Positions 1-8,854 of a DNA stretch of 64,000 bases are shown piece by piece. The notes under the pieces were generated by a model. The model was not told the origin of the DNA. It worked only from the letters and a program-made list of their open reading frames with translations, and made no database searches. The stretch's first letter is position 1. Every line of letters starts with the position of its first letter. Source of the DNA: Paractinoplanes durhamensis (GTDB taxonomy: Bacteria; Actinomycetota; Actinomycetes; Mycobacteriales; Micromonosporaceae); contig NZ_BOML01000062.1 in assembly GCF_016862175.1 (NCBI RefSeq), positions 60,124 to 124,123 on the forward strand, written 5' to 3'. The position numbers and the translations under genes are program-made.

Positions 1-1455
1 CTCGACCGGCGGGCAGGTCGCCCCGGCGGCCGGCCGGACCAGGCTGATCAGGTATTTGTCGGCGTTGGCCGCGACGCAGGGGCTGCGGTTGTAGACGACG
101 TGCCCCCAGCCCTCGTAGGTGAGCAGGTTGCCGGCCGGGCCGAACTGCTGGGTCATCCGCTGCGCCCAGGCGTAGGCGGTGGCCGGGTCGTGCCGGGACC
201 CGATCAGCAGCACCGGCGGCAGGCCGGGCGGCGCGACGAACCGGTGCTGCGGGTTCGGCGGGAAGTTCGGCCAGCCCAGGCAGCCGACCGTGGCGGCCAG
301 GGCGAGCGGCGAGGCGAGCATCTGCGGGGCCCGGCCGGCCAGGATCGTCAGCCGGCGATGAAGATCGGGGAAGCCGTTGATCGGCATGTGCCAGTCCGAG
401 CAGATCACCGCCGGGAAGCTGTGGTCGACGATGTCCACCTGCACCGGGTCGGGCCGGCGCACCTTCGGTTTGAGCCCGGCCGCGTCCTTCAGGTAGTAGG
501 CGAACGAATACCACTGCGGCTCGTAGAACGCGGCGAACGCGGCCGCCGACAGCCCGGCCGGGGTGAGCTTCTCCGGCGGGTCGGTGGGATTCTGCAGCGT
601 CCCGGCCCGAGCCCGGGCCATCAGGCCGGCCCACAGCTGGTAGATGTTCTGGCCGCGCAGCACGCACCGGGTGTCCCGGGCGCACCACGCCACGAACTCG
701 CGGAACGAGTCCTGCGCGGCGTCGGTCTCCTGCACCAGGAACACCCCGATGTTGGCGCTGTGGTCCATCACCCCGTCCAGCACCAGCGCGCGCAGCCGGG
801 CCGGGAAACTCTCGGCGTACTGCTCGCCGATCAGCGAACCGTAGGACGCGCCGTAGAAGCTGATCTTCTCCTCGCCGAGGGCGACCCGGACCGCGTCCAC
901 GTCGCGGACCACGCTGGCCGTGTCGACGTGCGCGAACACCGGGCCGGTGCGGGAGGCGCAGTCGGCGGCCAGCCGGCGGTTGTAGTCCATCAGGGCGGCG
1001 TACTGCGTCGGCGTCTCGACCAGCGGCGACGGCTTCTCGTCGACCAGGTCCTGCGAGCAGAGCACCGGGCTGCTGCGGCCGACGCCGCGCGGGTCCATCC
1101 CGACGATGTCGAACTGCTTGCGCACCTGCTCGCCGAAGAAACCGGTCGCGTCGAACGTGAAGTCCACGGCGGACCCACCCGGGCCACCCGGGTTGACCAG
1201 CAGGGCGCCGATCCGGTGCGCCGGGTCGGTGGCCGGGCGGCGGGCGATGGTGAGGGTGGTGGCCGGGCCGGCCGGGTTGGCCCAGTCGACCGGCACCTTC
1301 ATCGTCCCGCACTGGACCTTGGCGTTCTCCGGGCACACCTTCCACGCGATGGTGGGGGACGGCAACGGCTGCGCCTGGGCCGGGCTCACGGCGTACATAA
1401 GCAGGGTCATGGCCGTGACGATCGCGGCCCGCAAGGGTCGCGCCAAAGCTCGCAC
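1..1455 (-). CDS. Secreted TAP-family alpha/beta-hydrolase (tripeptidyl aminopeptidase-like), 3' end cut by window edge
   Basis: Exported serine peptidase-like hydrolase. The nucleophile elbow reads GASYG, an SRHDP stretch fits the acid region and GWGHVVY the catalytic histidine; the oxyanion segment NPGGPGGS is typical of the tripeptidyl aminopeptidase/proteinase family. I chose the GTG start at 1455 because it gives a complete signal peptide (basic MRALARPLR, hydrophobic core, cleavage after SPAQA) and has GGAG about ten bases upstream; a later ATG at 1410 would lose the basic region. About 485 codons are inside the window and the frame is still open at base 1, so only the last few residues should be missing. 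It diverges from the lipoprotein gene at 1571. Family is confident, exact substrate is not. Confidence 0.85.
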   Translation of the reverse strand, partial: MRALARPLRAAIVTAMTLLMYAVSPAQAQPLPSPTIAWKVCPENAKVQCGTMKVPVDWANPAGPATTLTIARRPATDPAHRIGALLVNPGGPGGSAVDFTFDATGFFGEQVRKQFDIVGMDPRGVGRSSPVLCSQDLVDEKPSPLVETPTQYAALMDYNRRLAADCASRTGPVFAHVDTASVVRDVDAVRVALGEEKISFYGASYGSLIGEQYAESFPARLRALVLDGVMDHSANIGVFLVQETDAAQDSFREFVAWCARDTRCVLRGQNIYQLWAGLMARARAGTLQNPTDPPEKLTPAGLSAAAFAAFYEPQWYSFAYYLKDAAGLKPKVRRPDPVQVDIVDHSFPAVICSDWHMPINGFPDLHRRLTILAGRAPQMLASPLALAATVGCLGWPNFPPNPQHRFVAPPGLPPVLLIGSRHDPATAYAWAQRMTQQFGPAGNLLTYEGWGHVVYNRSPCVAANADKYLISLVRPAAGATCPPVE

Positions 1456-1570
1456 CGCGTTGTTCTCCGCCCTGCACGGCCGCCGCACCGCGCGGCCCCA
1501 TCTTGGAACGGATCTTGATCGCGGTTCTCGGAAACGGGTGAAGTTCGCCGGAGCGTGGCACCGTTGGGCG

Positions 1571-2665
1571 ATGCGAACCCGACTTCTCTTCGCCACCGCC
1601 GGCGCCGCGATGCTGACCGCGTGTTCGTCGGGAGAGCCGGCTCAGTCCACGCCACGCGCCGAGGCCACGCTGCCGTCGGCGCCGGCCGTCGCGTCCGCCA
1701 CCGCCGCGGCGAAAGCTCCGGACCTGTCGAAGCCGCAGACCCTGGTGACCGGCCTCGACGTGCCGTGGGGGCTGGCCTTCCTGCCGGACGGCAGCGCCCT
1801 CGTCGGCGAACGCGACAAGGGCGACATCCTGCAGATCCCGGTCGGCGGCGGCGACCCGAAAAAGGTCTATCAGATGCCCGGCGTCGACTCCGGCGGCGAG
1901 GGCGGCCTGCTCGGCCTCGCGGTGGATCCTTCTTACCGCGAGAACAAGCTGGTGTACGCCTACTTCACCGGCTCGAACGACAACCGGATCGTGAAGTTCA
2001 CGCTCGACGACAAGAGCCCGCAGGTGATCTTCGACGGGATCACCAAGGGCAGCCGGCACAACGGCGGCCGGATCGCGTTCGGGCCGGACGGCATGCTCTA
2101 CGTCGGCACCGGCGACGCCAGCGACGGCGAGCAGTCCCAGGACCCGAAGGACGTCAACGGCAAGATCCTGCGGCTGACCACCGACGGCAGGCCGGCCCCG
2201 GGCAACCCGGCCGCGGGCTCGCCGGTGTGGAGCATGGGTCATCGCAACGTGCAGGGCATGGCCTGGGACGCGGACAAGAAGATGTACGGCATCGAGTTCG
2301 GCCAGGACACCTGGGACGAGGTCAACGTCATCGAGCCGGGGAAGAACTACGGCTGGCCGACGGTCGAGGGCGAGGCCGGCGACGCGCGCTTCGTCGACCC
2401 GATCGTGCAGTGGAAGACCGACGACGCGTCGCCGTCGGGGGCGGCCATCGCCGGCGACACGCTCTACGTGGCAGCGCTCAAAGGGCAGCGGTTGTGGACG
2501 GTGCCGCTCGGCGGCGGCGCACCGAAGGCCGCGTTGACCGGCGAGTACGGCCGGCTCCGCACGGTGGCGGTCGCGCCGGACGGTGCGCTGTGGCTGACCA
2601 CCTCCAACCGGGACGGCCGGGGCGACCCGGCCGACGGCGACGACCGGATCCTGCGGTTCTCCTGA
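1571..2665 (+). CDS. PQQ-dependent sugar dehydrogenase (soluble glucose/aldose dehydrogenase family) lipoprotein
   Basis: Extracytoplasmic sugar oxidase of the glucose/sorbosone dehydrogenase beta-propeller family that uses PQQ. The 364-residue product starts with a lipoprotein signal ending in the lipobox LTAC, then a short Ala/Pro/Ser linker, then propeller motifs including RHNGG (site of the family's catalytic His), GHRNVQG and EFGQDTWDEVN. ATG 1571 was chosen because it alone places the lipobox correctly; the open frame extends far upstream without meaning. The window also carries a PQQ biosynthesis operon near 52-54 kb that could supply its cofactor. A convergent terminator follows. The real substrate (glucose or other aldose) cannot be told. 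Confidence 0.88.
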   Translation: MRTRLLFATAGAAMLTACSSGEPAQSTPRAEATLPSAPAVASATAAAKAPDLSKPQTLVTGLDVPWGLAFLPDGSALVGERDKGDILQIPVGGGDPKKVYQMPGVDSGGEGGLLGLAVDPSYRENKLVYAYFTGSNDNRIVKFTLDDKSPQVIFDGITKGSRHNGGRIAFGPDGMLYVGTGDASDGEQSQDPKDVNGKILRLTTDGRPAPGNPAAGSPVWSMGHRNVQGMAWDADKKMYGIEFGQDTWDEVNVIEPGKNYGWPTVEGEAGDARFVDPIVQWKTDDASPSGAAIAGDTLYVAALKGQRLWTVPLGGGAPKAALTGEYGRLRTVAVAPDGALWLTTSNRDGRGDPADGDDRILRFS

Positions 2666-2674
2666 AAAGCGGGC

Positions 2675-2709
2675 GTGGCCCGGTCCGAGAGCTCCACGGA
2701 CCGGGCCAC
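2675..2709. terminator. Bidirectional hairpin terminator between convergent genes
   Basis: A perfect 12-bp stem, GTGGCCCGGTCC pairing with GGACCGGGCCAC, has an 11-nt loop. It sits ten bases after the sugar dehydrogenase stop and just past the stop of the opposite small gene. No T-run follows, which is common in high-GC actinomycetes. Confidence 0.7.
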
Positions 2710-2716
2710 TACTTGC

Positions 2717-2968
2717 TCATCGGTTGTTGGGTGGAATTTGCGGAAGTGCGGAGATCGCCGTCGCGTACTCGGCCATCTTCCGTCCGTTGGGCACCACTCC
2801 GACGGCTCGGAGCTGGTCGTGAATCGCCTGCAGGACCTGATCCTCGGATTGCCCGCGGTGGGTCTGCGCGACCTTGTTGATGACGTAGTCAATTCTCACC
2901 TGTGCCTGCCACCCGGGGGCCCTACTGCTCCCGGTGGTGGCGAAGCTGACTGCTGCGAGGGGTTCCAT
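2717..2968 (-). CDS. Small hypothetical protein
   Basis: An 83-residue protein I do not recognise. The C-terminal 55 residues look like a soluble helical domain (segments DYVINKVAQTHRGQ and DQVLQAIHDQLRAVG) and the N-terminal 25 residues are low-complexity. No signal peptide or membrane segment is apparent. The ATG at 2968 lacks a clear ribosome-binding site; a GTG within the gene, giving a product starting VRIDYVINK, is a plausible alternative start. It shares the terminator at 2675-2709 with the sugar dehydrogenase. The 259 bases upstream (2969-3227) hold no other gene I can support. Confidence 0.5.
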   Translation of the reverse strand: MEPLAAVSFATTGSSRAPGWQAQVRIDYVINKVAQTHRGQSEDQVLQAIHDQLRAVGVVPNGRKMAEYATAISALPQIPPNNR

Positions 2969-3227
2969 GCCGTGTGTATCGGACGGTCAGGCCCAGCACT
3001 CGAACATATGAGGAACCTGTGCAACCCGATCGCACCCGGTCGACACCGTCCCGTCAATCAGTCGGGCAAATTGTCCGACTTCGCGGCTTCTCCGGGGCCT
3101 CAGCAGGCGGCTCCGGCGGGCTCAGACGCAGCCACAGAAGCATCAGCAGGCCGAAGGCCTGCATCGAGCGGCCGGAGAGGAAGAAGTCGGCGCGAAGTCG
3201 GCCTCGGATACCCCTACCGAATCTCTT

Positions 3228-3884
3228 TCACACCCGCTGTCTCAGCAGCATCTCCAGCCCGTCCAGGATGCGGTCGAGGCCGAACGTGAACGCCTGGTCG
3301 GCGCCGCCGGTCTTGGCCGTGTCGGTGAGGGCCGCGACCACTGCCGGGAAGCGTTGCGCGTGCTCGCGCAGCACCAGCGTCATGGCGCCGGTCATCTGAC
3401 TTTCGCCGCCGCGCTGGCCGGCCAGGGCTCGCACGTGGCCGGCGATGGTGGCGATCATGTCCATCCGCTCGGCGCCGGTCAGCCCGGGCGGGAGGGCGCT
3501 CAGGGCACTCTCCATCCAGCCCAGTTCGTTGGGTCCGATCGGGCGGTCGCCGGTCGAGGCTTCCAGCGCCCACTGATGCCCAAAATATCGCGACAAGAGG
3601 GCATCGGCCCAGCGGGTCAGCGCTTCCCGCCATGGCCCGTCGGACAAATCGGGCGGCGAGCCGATCCCCCGCTCCAGCATCGCCGCGACCAGCTCGGCCT
3701 TGCCCGGCAAATAGCGATATAGGGACATCTTTGTGTAGCCCAGGTCGGCCGCGACCCGCTGCATCGAGACCGCGGCCAGGCCCTCCACGTCGGCGATGGC
3801 GATCCCGGCGTCGGCGATCTGCTCCAGCGTCAGGGCCGGCTTGGGGCCGCGGGTCGGCTTCGGCCGCTCGTCCCAGAGAAACAT
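3228..3884 (-). CDS. TetR-family transcriptional regulator
   Basis: A 218-residue repressor-type regulator. The N-terminal helix-turn-helix spans roughly residues 18-65 (GLAAVSMQRVAADLGYTKMS then YRYLPGKAELV), followed by the all-helical ligand domain typical of TetR_C, as in regulators of tetracycline-modifying or efflux genes. The ATG at 3884 is fixed by GAGGAGGG six to seven bases upstream. It is transcribed divergently from an FAD-dependent monooxygenase across a 63-bp gap. That TetR/TetX-like arrangement usually means the regulator represses the monooxygenase and itself, with the monooxygenase substrate as inducer; this is inference. Confidence 0.85.
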   Translation of the reverse strand: MFLWDERPKPTRGPKPALTLEQIADAGIAIADVEGLAAVSMQRVAADLGYTKMSLYRYLPGKAELVAAMLERGIGSPPDLSDGPWREALTRWADALLSRYFGHQWALEASTGDRPIGPNELGWMESALSALPPGLTGAERMDMIATIAGHVRALAGQRGGESQMTGAMTLVLREHAQRFPAVVAALTDTAKTGGADQAFTFGLDRILDGLEMLLRQRV

Positions 3885-3947
3885 CTTGCCCTCCTCGGTA
3901 ACTGCGTCTACCGTACACAGAAATAACTGCTTACGGAGGACACAGTT
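3885..3947. promoter_or_regulatory. Divergent promoter/operator between TetR gene and monooxygenase
   Basis: This 63-bp gap is AT-richer than its surroundings. It contains an inverted repeat CCGTA-N16-TACGG at 3911-3936, the most likely TetR binding site. Both genes have strong ribosome-binding sites at its ends (GAGGAGGG on the left gene, ACGGAGGA on the right). Confidence 0.5.
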
Positions 3948-5129
3948 ATGGACATCCTGATCTCGGGCGCTAGCATCGCCGGTCCCGCCCTGGCCTACTG
4001 GCTCGGTCGCCACGGCTTCCGGCCGACCATCGTCGAGGTGGCCCCGGCCCTGCGCACCGGCGGCAACGCGGTCGACTTCCGCGGCCCGCTGCACATGGGC
4101 GTGCTCGACAAGATGGGCGTGCTGCCGGCCCTGCGCGCGGTGCAGACCGGCGGCAACGCGATGCGGTTCGTCGGCGCCGGCGGCGAGAAGCTGATGGAGT
4201 GGCCGGCCGGGTTGGCCGGCGGCGACCTCGAGGTGCTCCGCGGCGACCTGGCCCAGATCCTGTGCGAGGCGGCCGGCGACCGCACCGAATACCTGTTCGG
4301 CGACCGGATCGCCGCGATGACCGAGACCGCGGGCGGCGTCGAGGTGACGTTCGCGAGCGGCCGGCAGCGCCGCTTCGACCTGGTGATCGGCGCCGACGGC
4401 GTGCACTCCGGGGTGCGCCGGCTGGCATTCGGCCCCGAGGAGCAGTTCGTGAAGCACCTCGGCTACTACGTGGCCGGCTGGGACGTGCCGAACGAGTGGG
4501 GCGTCGGCAAGGACAGCCGGCTGCACAACCTGCCCGGCCGGATGCTCAGCGTCGCCGGCGCCCGGCACGACCCGGCCCGGGCCGCGGTGTTCGGGGTGTT
4601 CCGCTCGGCCAAGCTCAGCTACGACCGGCACGACCGCGGCCAGATCGAGGGCATCCTGCGCGAGCGCTACGCCGGCATGACCTGGCTGGCCCCGCGCCTG
4701 CTGGAAGGCATGAGCTCGGCGACCGACTTCTGGTTCGACCAGATCTGCCGGGTCGACAACCCGGTCTGGTCCACGGGCCGGGTCGCGCTGGTCGGTGACG
4801 CGGCCTGCGGCGCCACCATCGGCGGCCAGGGCAACGGCACGGCGCTCGTCTCGGCCTACGTGCTGGCCGGCGAGCTGGCCGCGGCCGGCGGCGACCACCG
4901 GGTGGCCTTCCCCGCCTACGAGAAGCGGATCGGCAAATTCGCCCGGGGCACCCAGAAGGGCGGCGACACCACCGGCATGTTCCTGGCACCGAAGACCGGC
5001 CGGGGCATCCGGGCGCGCAACTGGATCAACAACAAGAAGTGGTTCCTCGACCTGACCTTCAAGATCGCCGGCGACCGCAGCACCGGCCTCGACCTGCCCG
5101 ACTACCCGGCGCCGGTAAAGGCCCGGTGA
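3948..5129 (+). CDS. FAD-dependent aromatic/tetracycline-type monooxygenase
   Basis: A 393-residue class A flavin monooxygenase that would hydroxylate a small aromatic or polyketide-like substrate using NAD(P)H and O2. The FAD Rossmann motif is at the N terminus (GASIAGPALAYWLGRHG), the DG motif is IGADGVHSGVRRLAFG near residue 150, and the GD motif is VALVGDAACGATIGGQG near residue 285. Length fits TetX/PhzS-like members. The start is supported by GGAGGA eight bases upstream. It is divergent from the TetR gene at 3228 and probably controlled by it. Its stop abuts the stop of the convergent hydrolase at 5130 with no spacer. Possible roles include drug inactivation or secondary-metabolite tailoring. 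Confidence 0.85.
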   Translation: MDILISGASIAGPALAYWLGRHGFRPTIVEVAPALRTGGNAVDFRGPLHMGVLDKMGVLPALRAVQTGGNAMRFVGAGGEKLMEWPAGLAGGDLEVLRGDLAQILCEAAGDRTEYLFGDRIAAMTETAGGVEVTFASGRQRRFDLVIGADGVHSGVRRLAFGPEEQFVKHLGYYVAGWDVPNEWGVGKDSRLHNLPGRMLSVAGARHDPARAAVFGVFRSAKLSYDRHDRGQIEGILRERYAGMTWLAPRLLEGMSSATDFWFDQICRVDNPVWSTGRVALVGDAACGATIGGQGNGTALVSAYVLAGELAAAGGDHRVAFPAYEKRIGKFARGTQKGGDTTGMFLAPKTGRGIRARNWINNKKWFLDLTFKIAGDRSTGLDLPDYPAPVKAR

Positions 5130-5915
5130 TCAGCCGGCCAGGACCTCGTCGATGGCCGTCCGGGTCAGGTCGGGGTGGGTGACCCAGGGGAAGTGGCCGG
5201 CGTCCGGCAGCCAGCAGATCGCCGCGTTCGGCAGCCAGTCGGCCAGCACGTGCGGGGCGGCCAGGCCGGTCACCACGTCCCGGTCGCCGGCCATGATGGT
5301 CACCGGCACCCCGACCGCGGCCAGGTCGCCCGGGTCGAGCTCGGCCGACCAGAAATCCGCCGCGTAGTCGGTGGTGATCTCCGGCCGGGCCGCATGGGCC
5401 CGCACCGCCGGGGTGTCGGCGGCGTAGATCAGCGGTGCGGCCGCCGGGAAATCCTCGGCGTCCCACGCCACCTTCGCCGACGCATACCACGGCTCGGCCG
5501 CGAACCAGCGCTTCACCAGCACGTCCTGGCTGGGCTCGTCGCCACCCTGCGGGATCGGCTTACGGGACGGGGTGAGCAGCACCAGGCGGGACACCCGGTC
5601 CGGGCGCTTGGCCGCGTAGGCCAGCACCGGCCAGGCCCCCGCCGAGTGCCCGAGCACGGCGATCCGCTCGGCGCCCAGGTGCATCCGCAGCAGCTCGAGG
5701 TCGTCGGCGAGGTCGGTGAACGCATACGACGACGCGGGCTCCGACGCGCCGGTGCCGCGCGGGTCGAGCAGGACCAGGGTGTGCCCGATCCCGCCGAGAT
5801 CGTCCAGATAGGACGCCGGCCGGCCGGGTCCGCCGGGATGGCAGATGAGCAGGGGCCCGCTCCCGCGCAGCTCGTAATGCAATTCCGTGCCCACGGCAGA
5901 CGTATAGACCCCCAT
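5130..5915 (-). CDS. Alpha/beta-hydrolase
   Basis: A 261-residue cytoplasmic serine hydrolase. The oxyanion region is HPGGPG, a DPRGTGASE stretch follows strand 4, and the nucleophile elbow is GHSAG near residue 92; the catalytic His is in DAGHFPW near the C terminus. The HPGGPG/DPRGTG combination resembles prolyl iminopeptidase-type or lactonase-type hydrolases, but the substrate is open. It is the last gene of a three-gene operon with the HAD phosphatase and F420-type oxidoreductase. Its ATG overlaps the upstream stop (TGATG), so the two are likely translationally coupled. Confidence 0.8.
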   Translation of the reverse strand: MGVYTSAVGTELHYELRGSGPLLICHPGGPGRPASYLDDLGGIGHTLVLLDPRGTGASEPASSYAFTDLADDLELLRMHLGAERIAVLGHSAGAWPVLAYAAKRPDRVSRLVLLTPSRKPIPQGGDEPSQDVLVKRWFAAEPWYASAKVAWDAEDFPAAAPLIYAADTPAVRAHAARPEITTDYAADFWSAELDPGDLAAVGVPVTIMAGDRDVVTGLAAPHVLADWLPNAAICWLPDAGHFPWVTHPDLTRTAIDEVLAG

Positions 5916-6571
5916 CAGCGGAGCCTATCGATAGCTTCCACGCTCAGCTCGCCCAAACTCGGCACCACGAGGCTCGCCATCGCCAGCGCGTCGGCGGCGG
6001 GCGGGTAGACGCCGTGCGGGACGGCGATCACCGCGAGCCCGGCCGCCCCGGCCGAGCGCAGCCCGTTGCTGGAGTCCTCCACCGCCGCGCACACCGCCGG
6101 GTCGAGGCCGAGCTTCTCGGCCGCGGCCAGGTAGACGTCCGGGAACGGCTTGCCCCGGGGCACCTCCTCGGTGGAGAGCGTCACCGGGAACGCGTCGGTC
6201 AGCCCGGCGGTGGCCAGCACCTGGTCGATCAGGATGCGGGCCGACGAGCTGGCCAGCGCGATCGGGAACCGCGCGCCGATCCGGCGCACCGCGTCGACCG
6301 AGCCCGGAATGAGCGGCAGATCGTCACGGTAACGAGAAGCCATCCGGCCGAGCACGTCGTCGGCGACCTGGGCCGGGGTGCGCGGCACCCCGACCTCCTC
6401 GGCCAGGTGGGTGGACCACTCGCCGGTGCTCATGCCCATCATCCGGTCCTGGGTGTCGGGCCGGAACGAGCGCCCGAACTCCGCGACATAGCCGCGGCGA
6501 ACCTCTTCCCAGACCTCTTCCGAGTCGATGATGACCCCGTCGAGGTCGAAGACGACCGCCCGGATGGTCAT
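5915..6571 (-). CDS. HAD-superfamily hydrolase (beta-phosphoglucomutase/phosphatase-like)
   Basis: A 218-residue HAD enzyme. Motif I is FDLDGVIIDSE at residues 8-18 with the nucleophile Asp; motif II contributes ASSS near residue 112; motif III/IV are GKPFPDVY and EDSSNG. The small helical cap is of the beta-phosphoglucomutase/CbbY subclass, so a sugar phosphate or related small phosphomonoester is likely. The ATG overlaps the stop of the upstream LLM oxidoreductase by four bases (ATGA), and its own stop overlaps the next start, giving a tightly coupled three-gene operon. Specific substrate unknown. Confidence 0.83.
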   Translation of the reverse strand: MTIRAVVFDLDGVIIDSEEVWEEVRRGYVAEFGRSFRPDTQDRMMGMSTGEWSTHLAEEVGVPRTPAQVADDVLGRMASRYRDDLPLIPGSVDAVRRIGARFPIALASSSARILIDQVLATAGLTDAFPVTLSTEEVPRGKPFPDVYLAAAEKLGLDPAVCAAVEDSSNGLRSAGAAGLAVIAVPHGVYPPAADALAMASLVVPSLGELSVEAIDRLR

Positions 6572-7434
6572 AGGGCCTCGACCGCTGGGATGATCTCCTT
6601 CCGGAAGATCTCCAGCTGGTTGGTGTCGTAGACGTTGCGCAGGCCGCCGTGCCCGACCGTGAAGCCCATCGCGGCCAGCCGGCCGAGGTCCTCGACGATC
6701 TGGCCGACGGTCTGCGCCTCGAGGTCGAAGCGGTACATGACGGTCTTCTCGATCTCGTCGTAGTCGCGGCCGACCGTGTCGCAGTGCGCCTTGAGCACGT
6801 CGAGCTTGTGCTGCACGTCGGGGCCGGGGAAGAGGTTGGTGGCGTCGGCGTACTTCGCGACCAGCAGCAGCGTCTTCTTCTCCCCGCCGCCGCCGATCAG
6901 GATCGGCAGGCGCCCCTCGGCCAGCGGCTTCGGCACGTTGAGCAGCCGGCCGAGCTGGTAGTGCTTGCCCTCGAACGCGGTCTCGTCGCCGTCGAACATC
7001 CGCCGGCAGATCTGCAGCGTCTCCTCGAGCCGTTCGAACCGCTCCTTCGTCGAGGGGAAGAACAGGCCGAGGCCCTTCGACTCCTCGGAGTTCCAGGCGG
7101 CGCCGATGCCGAGGATGGCGCGGCCGCCGGAGAGCACGTCGAGCGTGGTGACGGCCTTGGCGAGCAGGCCCGGGTCGCGGTAGGAAACGCCGGTGACCAG
7201 GGTGAGCAGCTTCGCCGTCTTCGTGTGGGCGGCGAGGAAACCGAGCGCGGTGTAGGCCTCGAGCATGTCCATCTCGGGTGGTCCGTTGACCCCGATCTGC
7301 CAGACGTGGTCCATCACGCTGATCCGCTCGAAGCCGGCCTCGTCGGCCGCCGAGGCGACATCGGCGAGCACCGTGGCGAGCCGGGGCGCGCCGTCGGGCC
7401 AGGTGAAGTTCGAGATGTGGAGGCCAAGTTTCAC
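6568..7434 (-). CDS. LLM-class F420-dependent oxidoreductase
   Basis: A 288-residue luciferase-like TIM-barrel oxidoreductase. The start MKLGLHISNFTWPDG, the central YRDPGLLAKAVTTLDVLSGG and GIGAAWNSEES are typical of the actinobacterial F420-dependent branch (TIGR03560-like). The GTG start at 7434 has GGAGGG upstream. It heads the operon with the HAD hydrolase and alpha/beta-hydrolase; the association suggests a small pathway in which a reduced or oxidised intermediate is dephosphorylated or hydrolysed, but the compound is unknown. The 241-bp gap to the divergent glycosyltransferase holds both promoters; I see no other feature there. Confidence 0.82.
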   Translation of the reverse strand: MKLGLHISNFTWPDGAPRLATVLADVASAADEAGFERISVMDHVWQIGVNGPPEMDMLEAYTALGFLAAHTKTAKLLTLVTGVSYRDPGLLAKAVTTLDVLSGGRAILGIGAAWNSEESKGLGLFFPSTKERFERLEETLQICRRMFDGDETAFEGKHYQLGRLLNVPKPLAEGRLPILIGGGGEKKTLLLVAKYADATNLFPGPDVQHKLDVLKAHCDTVGRDYDEIEKTVMYRFDLEAQTVGQIVEDLGRLAAMGFTVGHGGLRNVYDTNQLEIFRKEIIPAVEAL

Positions 7435-7675
7435 AGCCGAATTCCCTCCGCAAAAGCAGTCACCAGGGATTGATCCGCAACAAATAAAACCCTACCCCCA
7501 ACCCCCTGATTTTGTACGGAGGGTAGCCGCGCGACCGCCGAACACGCTCCGTTACCGCATTGCCGGAGTCCGGTTCGGTCCCCGGGGCGGCCCCGCCTCC
7601 ACCGTTCCGCTGAGTTGCGGGTTCATCGCCGACCGGTAGCTTCGAAGATCAGCAGTCCATGTAAGGAGCACCGCC

Positions 7676-8854
7676 ATGCCTCCTTCGCCGCTCACTCCAG
7701 CGACGAGCCGTTACCGACGCCCGTCACCCTCCGTAAGTGTCGTGATTCCGGTGCGCGACCCCGGGGGCCTGCCGCTGATGCTTCGTGGATTGCCGGTCGT
7801 CGATGAGGTGATCGTGGTCAGCGACGGCCCGGCCGCCGAGACCGCCGCGCTGGTCCGCTCCGCCCGGCCGGACGCGCTGGTGATCCGTCCCGGCCGGACC
7901 GGCTCCGGAAATGCCCTGGCCAGCGGGGTCGCCGCCAGCAGCGGCGACGTCGTGGTGACGCTGAACGGCGACGGCTCCACCGACCCGGGCGAGATCCCCC
8001 GCTACATCGCGGCCCTGACCGAGGGCGCCGACGTGGCGGTCGGCTCCCGCTACCGCCCCGGCGGCCGGGATCTGACCGGCGGCCGTTTTCGGCGCGGCAC
8101 CAACCTGGTGCTGATCTGGATCGTGAACACGTTGTTCGGCACCGATCGCACCGACCCCGGTTTCGGGTACGCCGCCTTTTGGAGGGACGCCATCGACCGC
8201 CTCGACCTGCCCGACCCGTCCGCCCGGCACGCGAGCGCGTGGGGTGACGGTCCGGAGATCCAGCCGCTGCTCGCGCTGCGCCCGGAGGCCCGCGGCATGC
8301 GGGTGACCGAGGTGGGCAGCGTGGCGTACCCGCGGATGAGCCGGGCCGAGCGGGCCGGCCTGCGGCACTGGATCCGGGTGATCGCGGTCGAGTTCAAGCT
8401 GCGTAAGGGCCGGCACACCGCCCCGGCGGTGGACCCCGAGGCGACCACCGTGCCGGTGCGGCCGACCTGGCCGATGTCGAACCGGCAGCCGACCGGCGAG
8501 CCGCTGTGGGGCCCGCCGCGCCGCCGGCCGACGCCCGGCCGCGACCTGTGGCGGGCCGGCGAGAACGCGCAGGCGCACACGTCGACGTCGACCCGGCCCA
8601 CCGGGAACGGCAAGTCGCACAGCTGGCGTTCCGGCCACCCCGGCCGGCCGGACGTCAATCCGCGGATGATCGAGGCGCCGCTGTTCCAGCCGCCGACCAA
8701 GGCGATGAAGCCGCAGCCGCGCGAGGTGGGCGAGAAGCGCCGCCGGATGGAGGTGTACCGCCAGCGCCCCGACCTGCGGGTGATCAACGGTGAGGGCACC
8801 GGCGGTCCGCGGACCCGGCCCGGGCGGCTGCGCCCGGTCCCGCGGGAGAACTAA
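7676..8854 (+). CDS. Glycosyltransferase family 2 with long Pro/Arg-rich tail
   Basis: A 392-residue glycosyltransferase. The GT-A fold starts with SVVIPVRDPGG near residue 19, the donor/metal region is NGDGSTDPGEIPRYI near residue 100, and VGSRYRPGG follows; this order fits the polyprenyl-phosphate mannosyl/glucosyl transferase group. The catalytic domain ends near residue 245. The remaining about 145 residues are rich in Pro, Arg, Gly and Thr, without hydrophobic segments, and look disordered; such a tail is not part of the family. AAGGAG lies upstream of the ATG. It ends in a four-base overlap with the convergent Fgd-like gene. Substrate is probably a cell-envelope sugar. Confidence 0.8.
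   Translation: MPPSPLTPATSRYRRPSPSVSVVIPVRDPGGLPLMLRGLPVVDEVIVVSDGPAAETAALVRSARPDALVIRPGRTGSGNALASGVAASSGDVVVTLNGDGSTDPGEIPRYIAALTEGADVAVGSRYRPGGRDLTGGRFRRGTNLVLIWIVNTLFGTDRTDPGFGYAAFWRDAIDRLDLPDPSARHASAWGDGPEIQPLLALRPEARGMRVTEVGSVAYPRMSRAERAGLRHWIRVIAVEFKLRKGRHTAPAVDPEATTVPVRPTWPMSNRQPTGEPLWGPPRRRPTPGRDLWRAGENAQAHTSTSTRPTGNGKSHSWRSGHPGRPDVNPRMIEAPLFQPPTKAMKPQPREVGEKRRRMEVYRQRPDLRVINGEGTGGPRTRPGRLRPVPREN

Noticed and set aside
100..1518. Long plus-strand open frame opposite the peptidase
   Set aside because: The minus strand encodes a complete TAP-family hydrolase with signal peptide and catalytic motifs; the plus frame is Arg/Gly-rich antisense typical of high-GC DNA.
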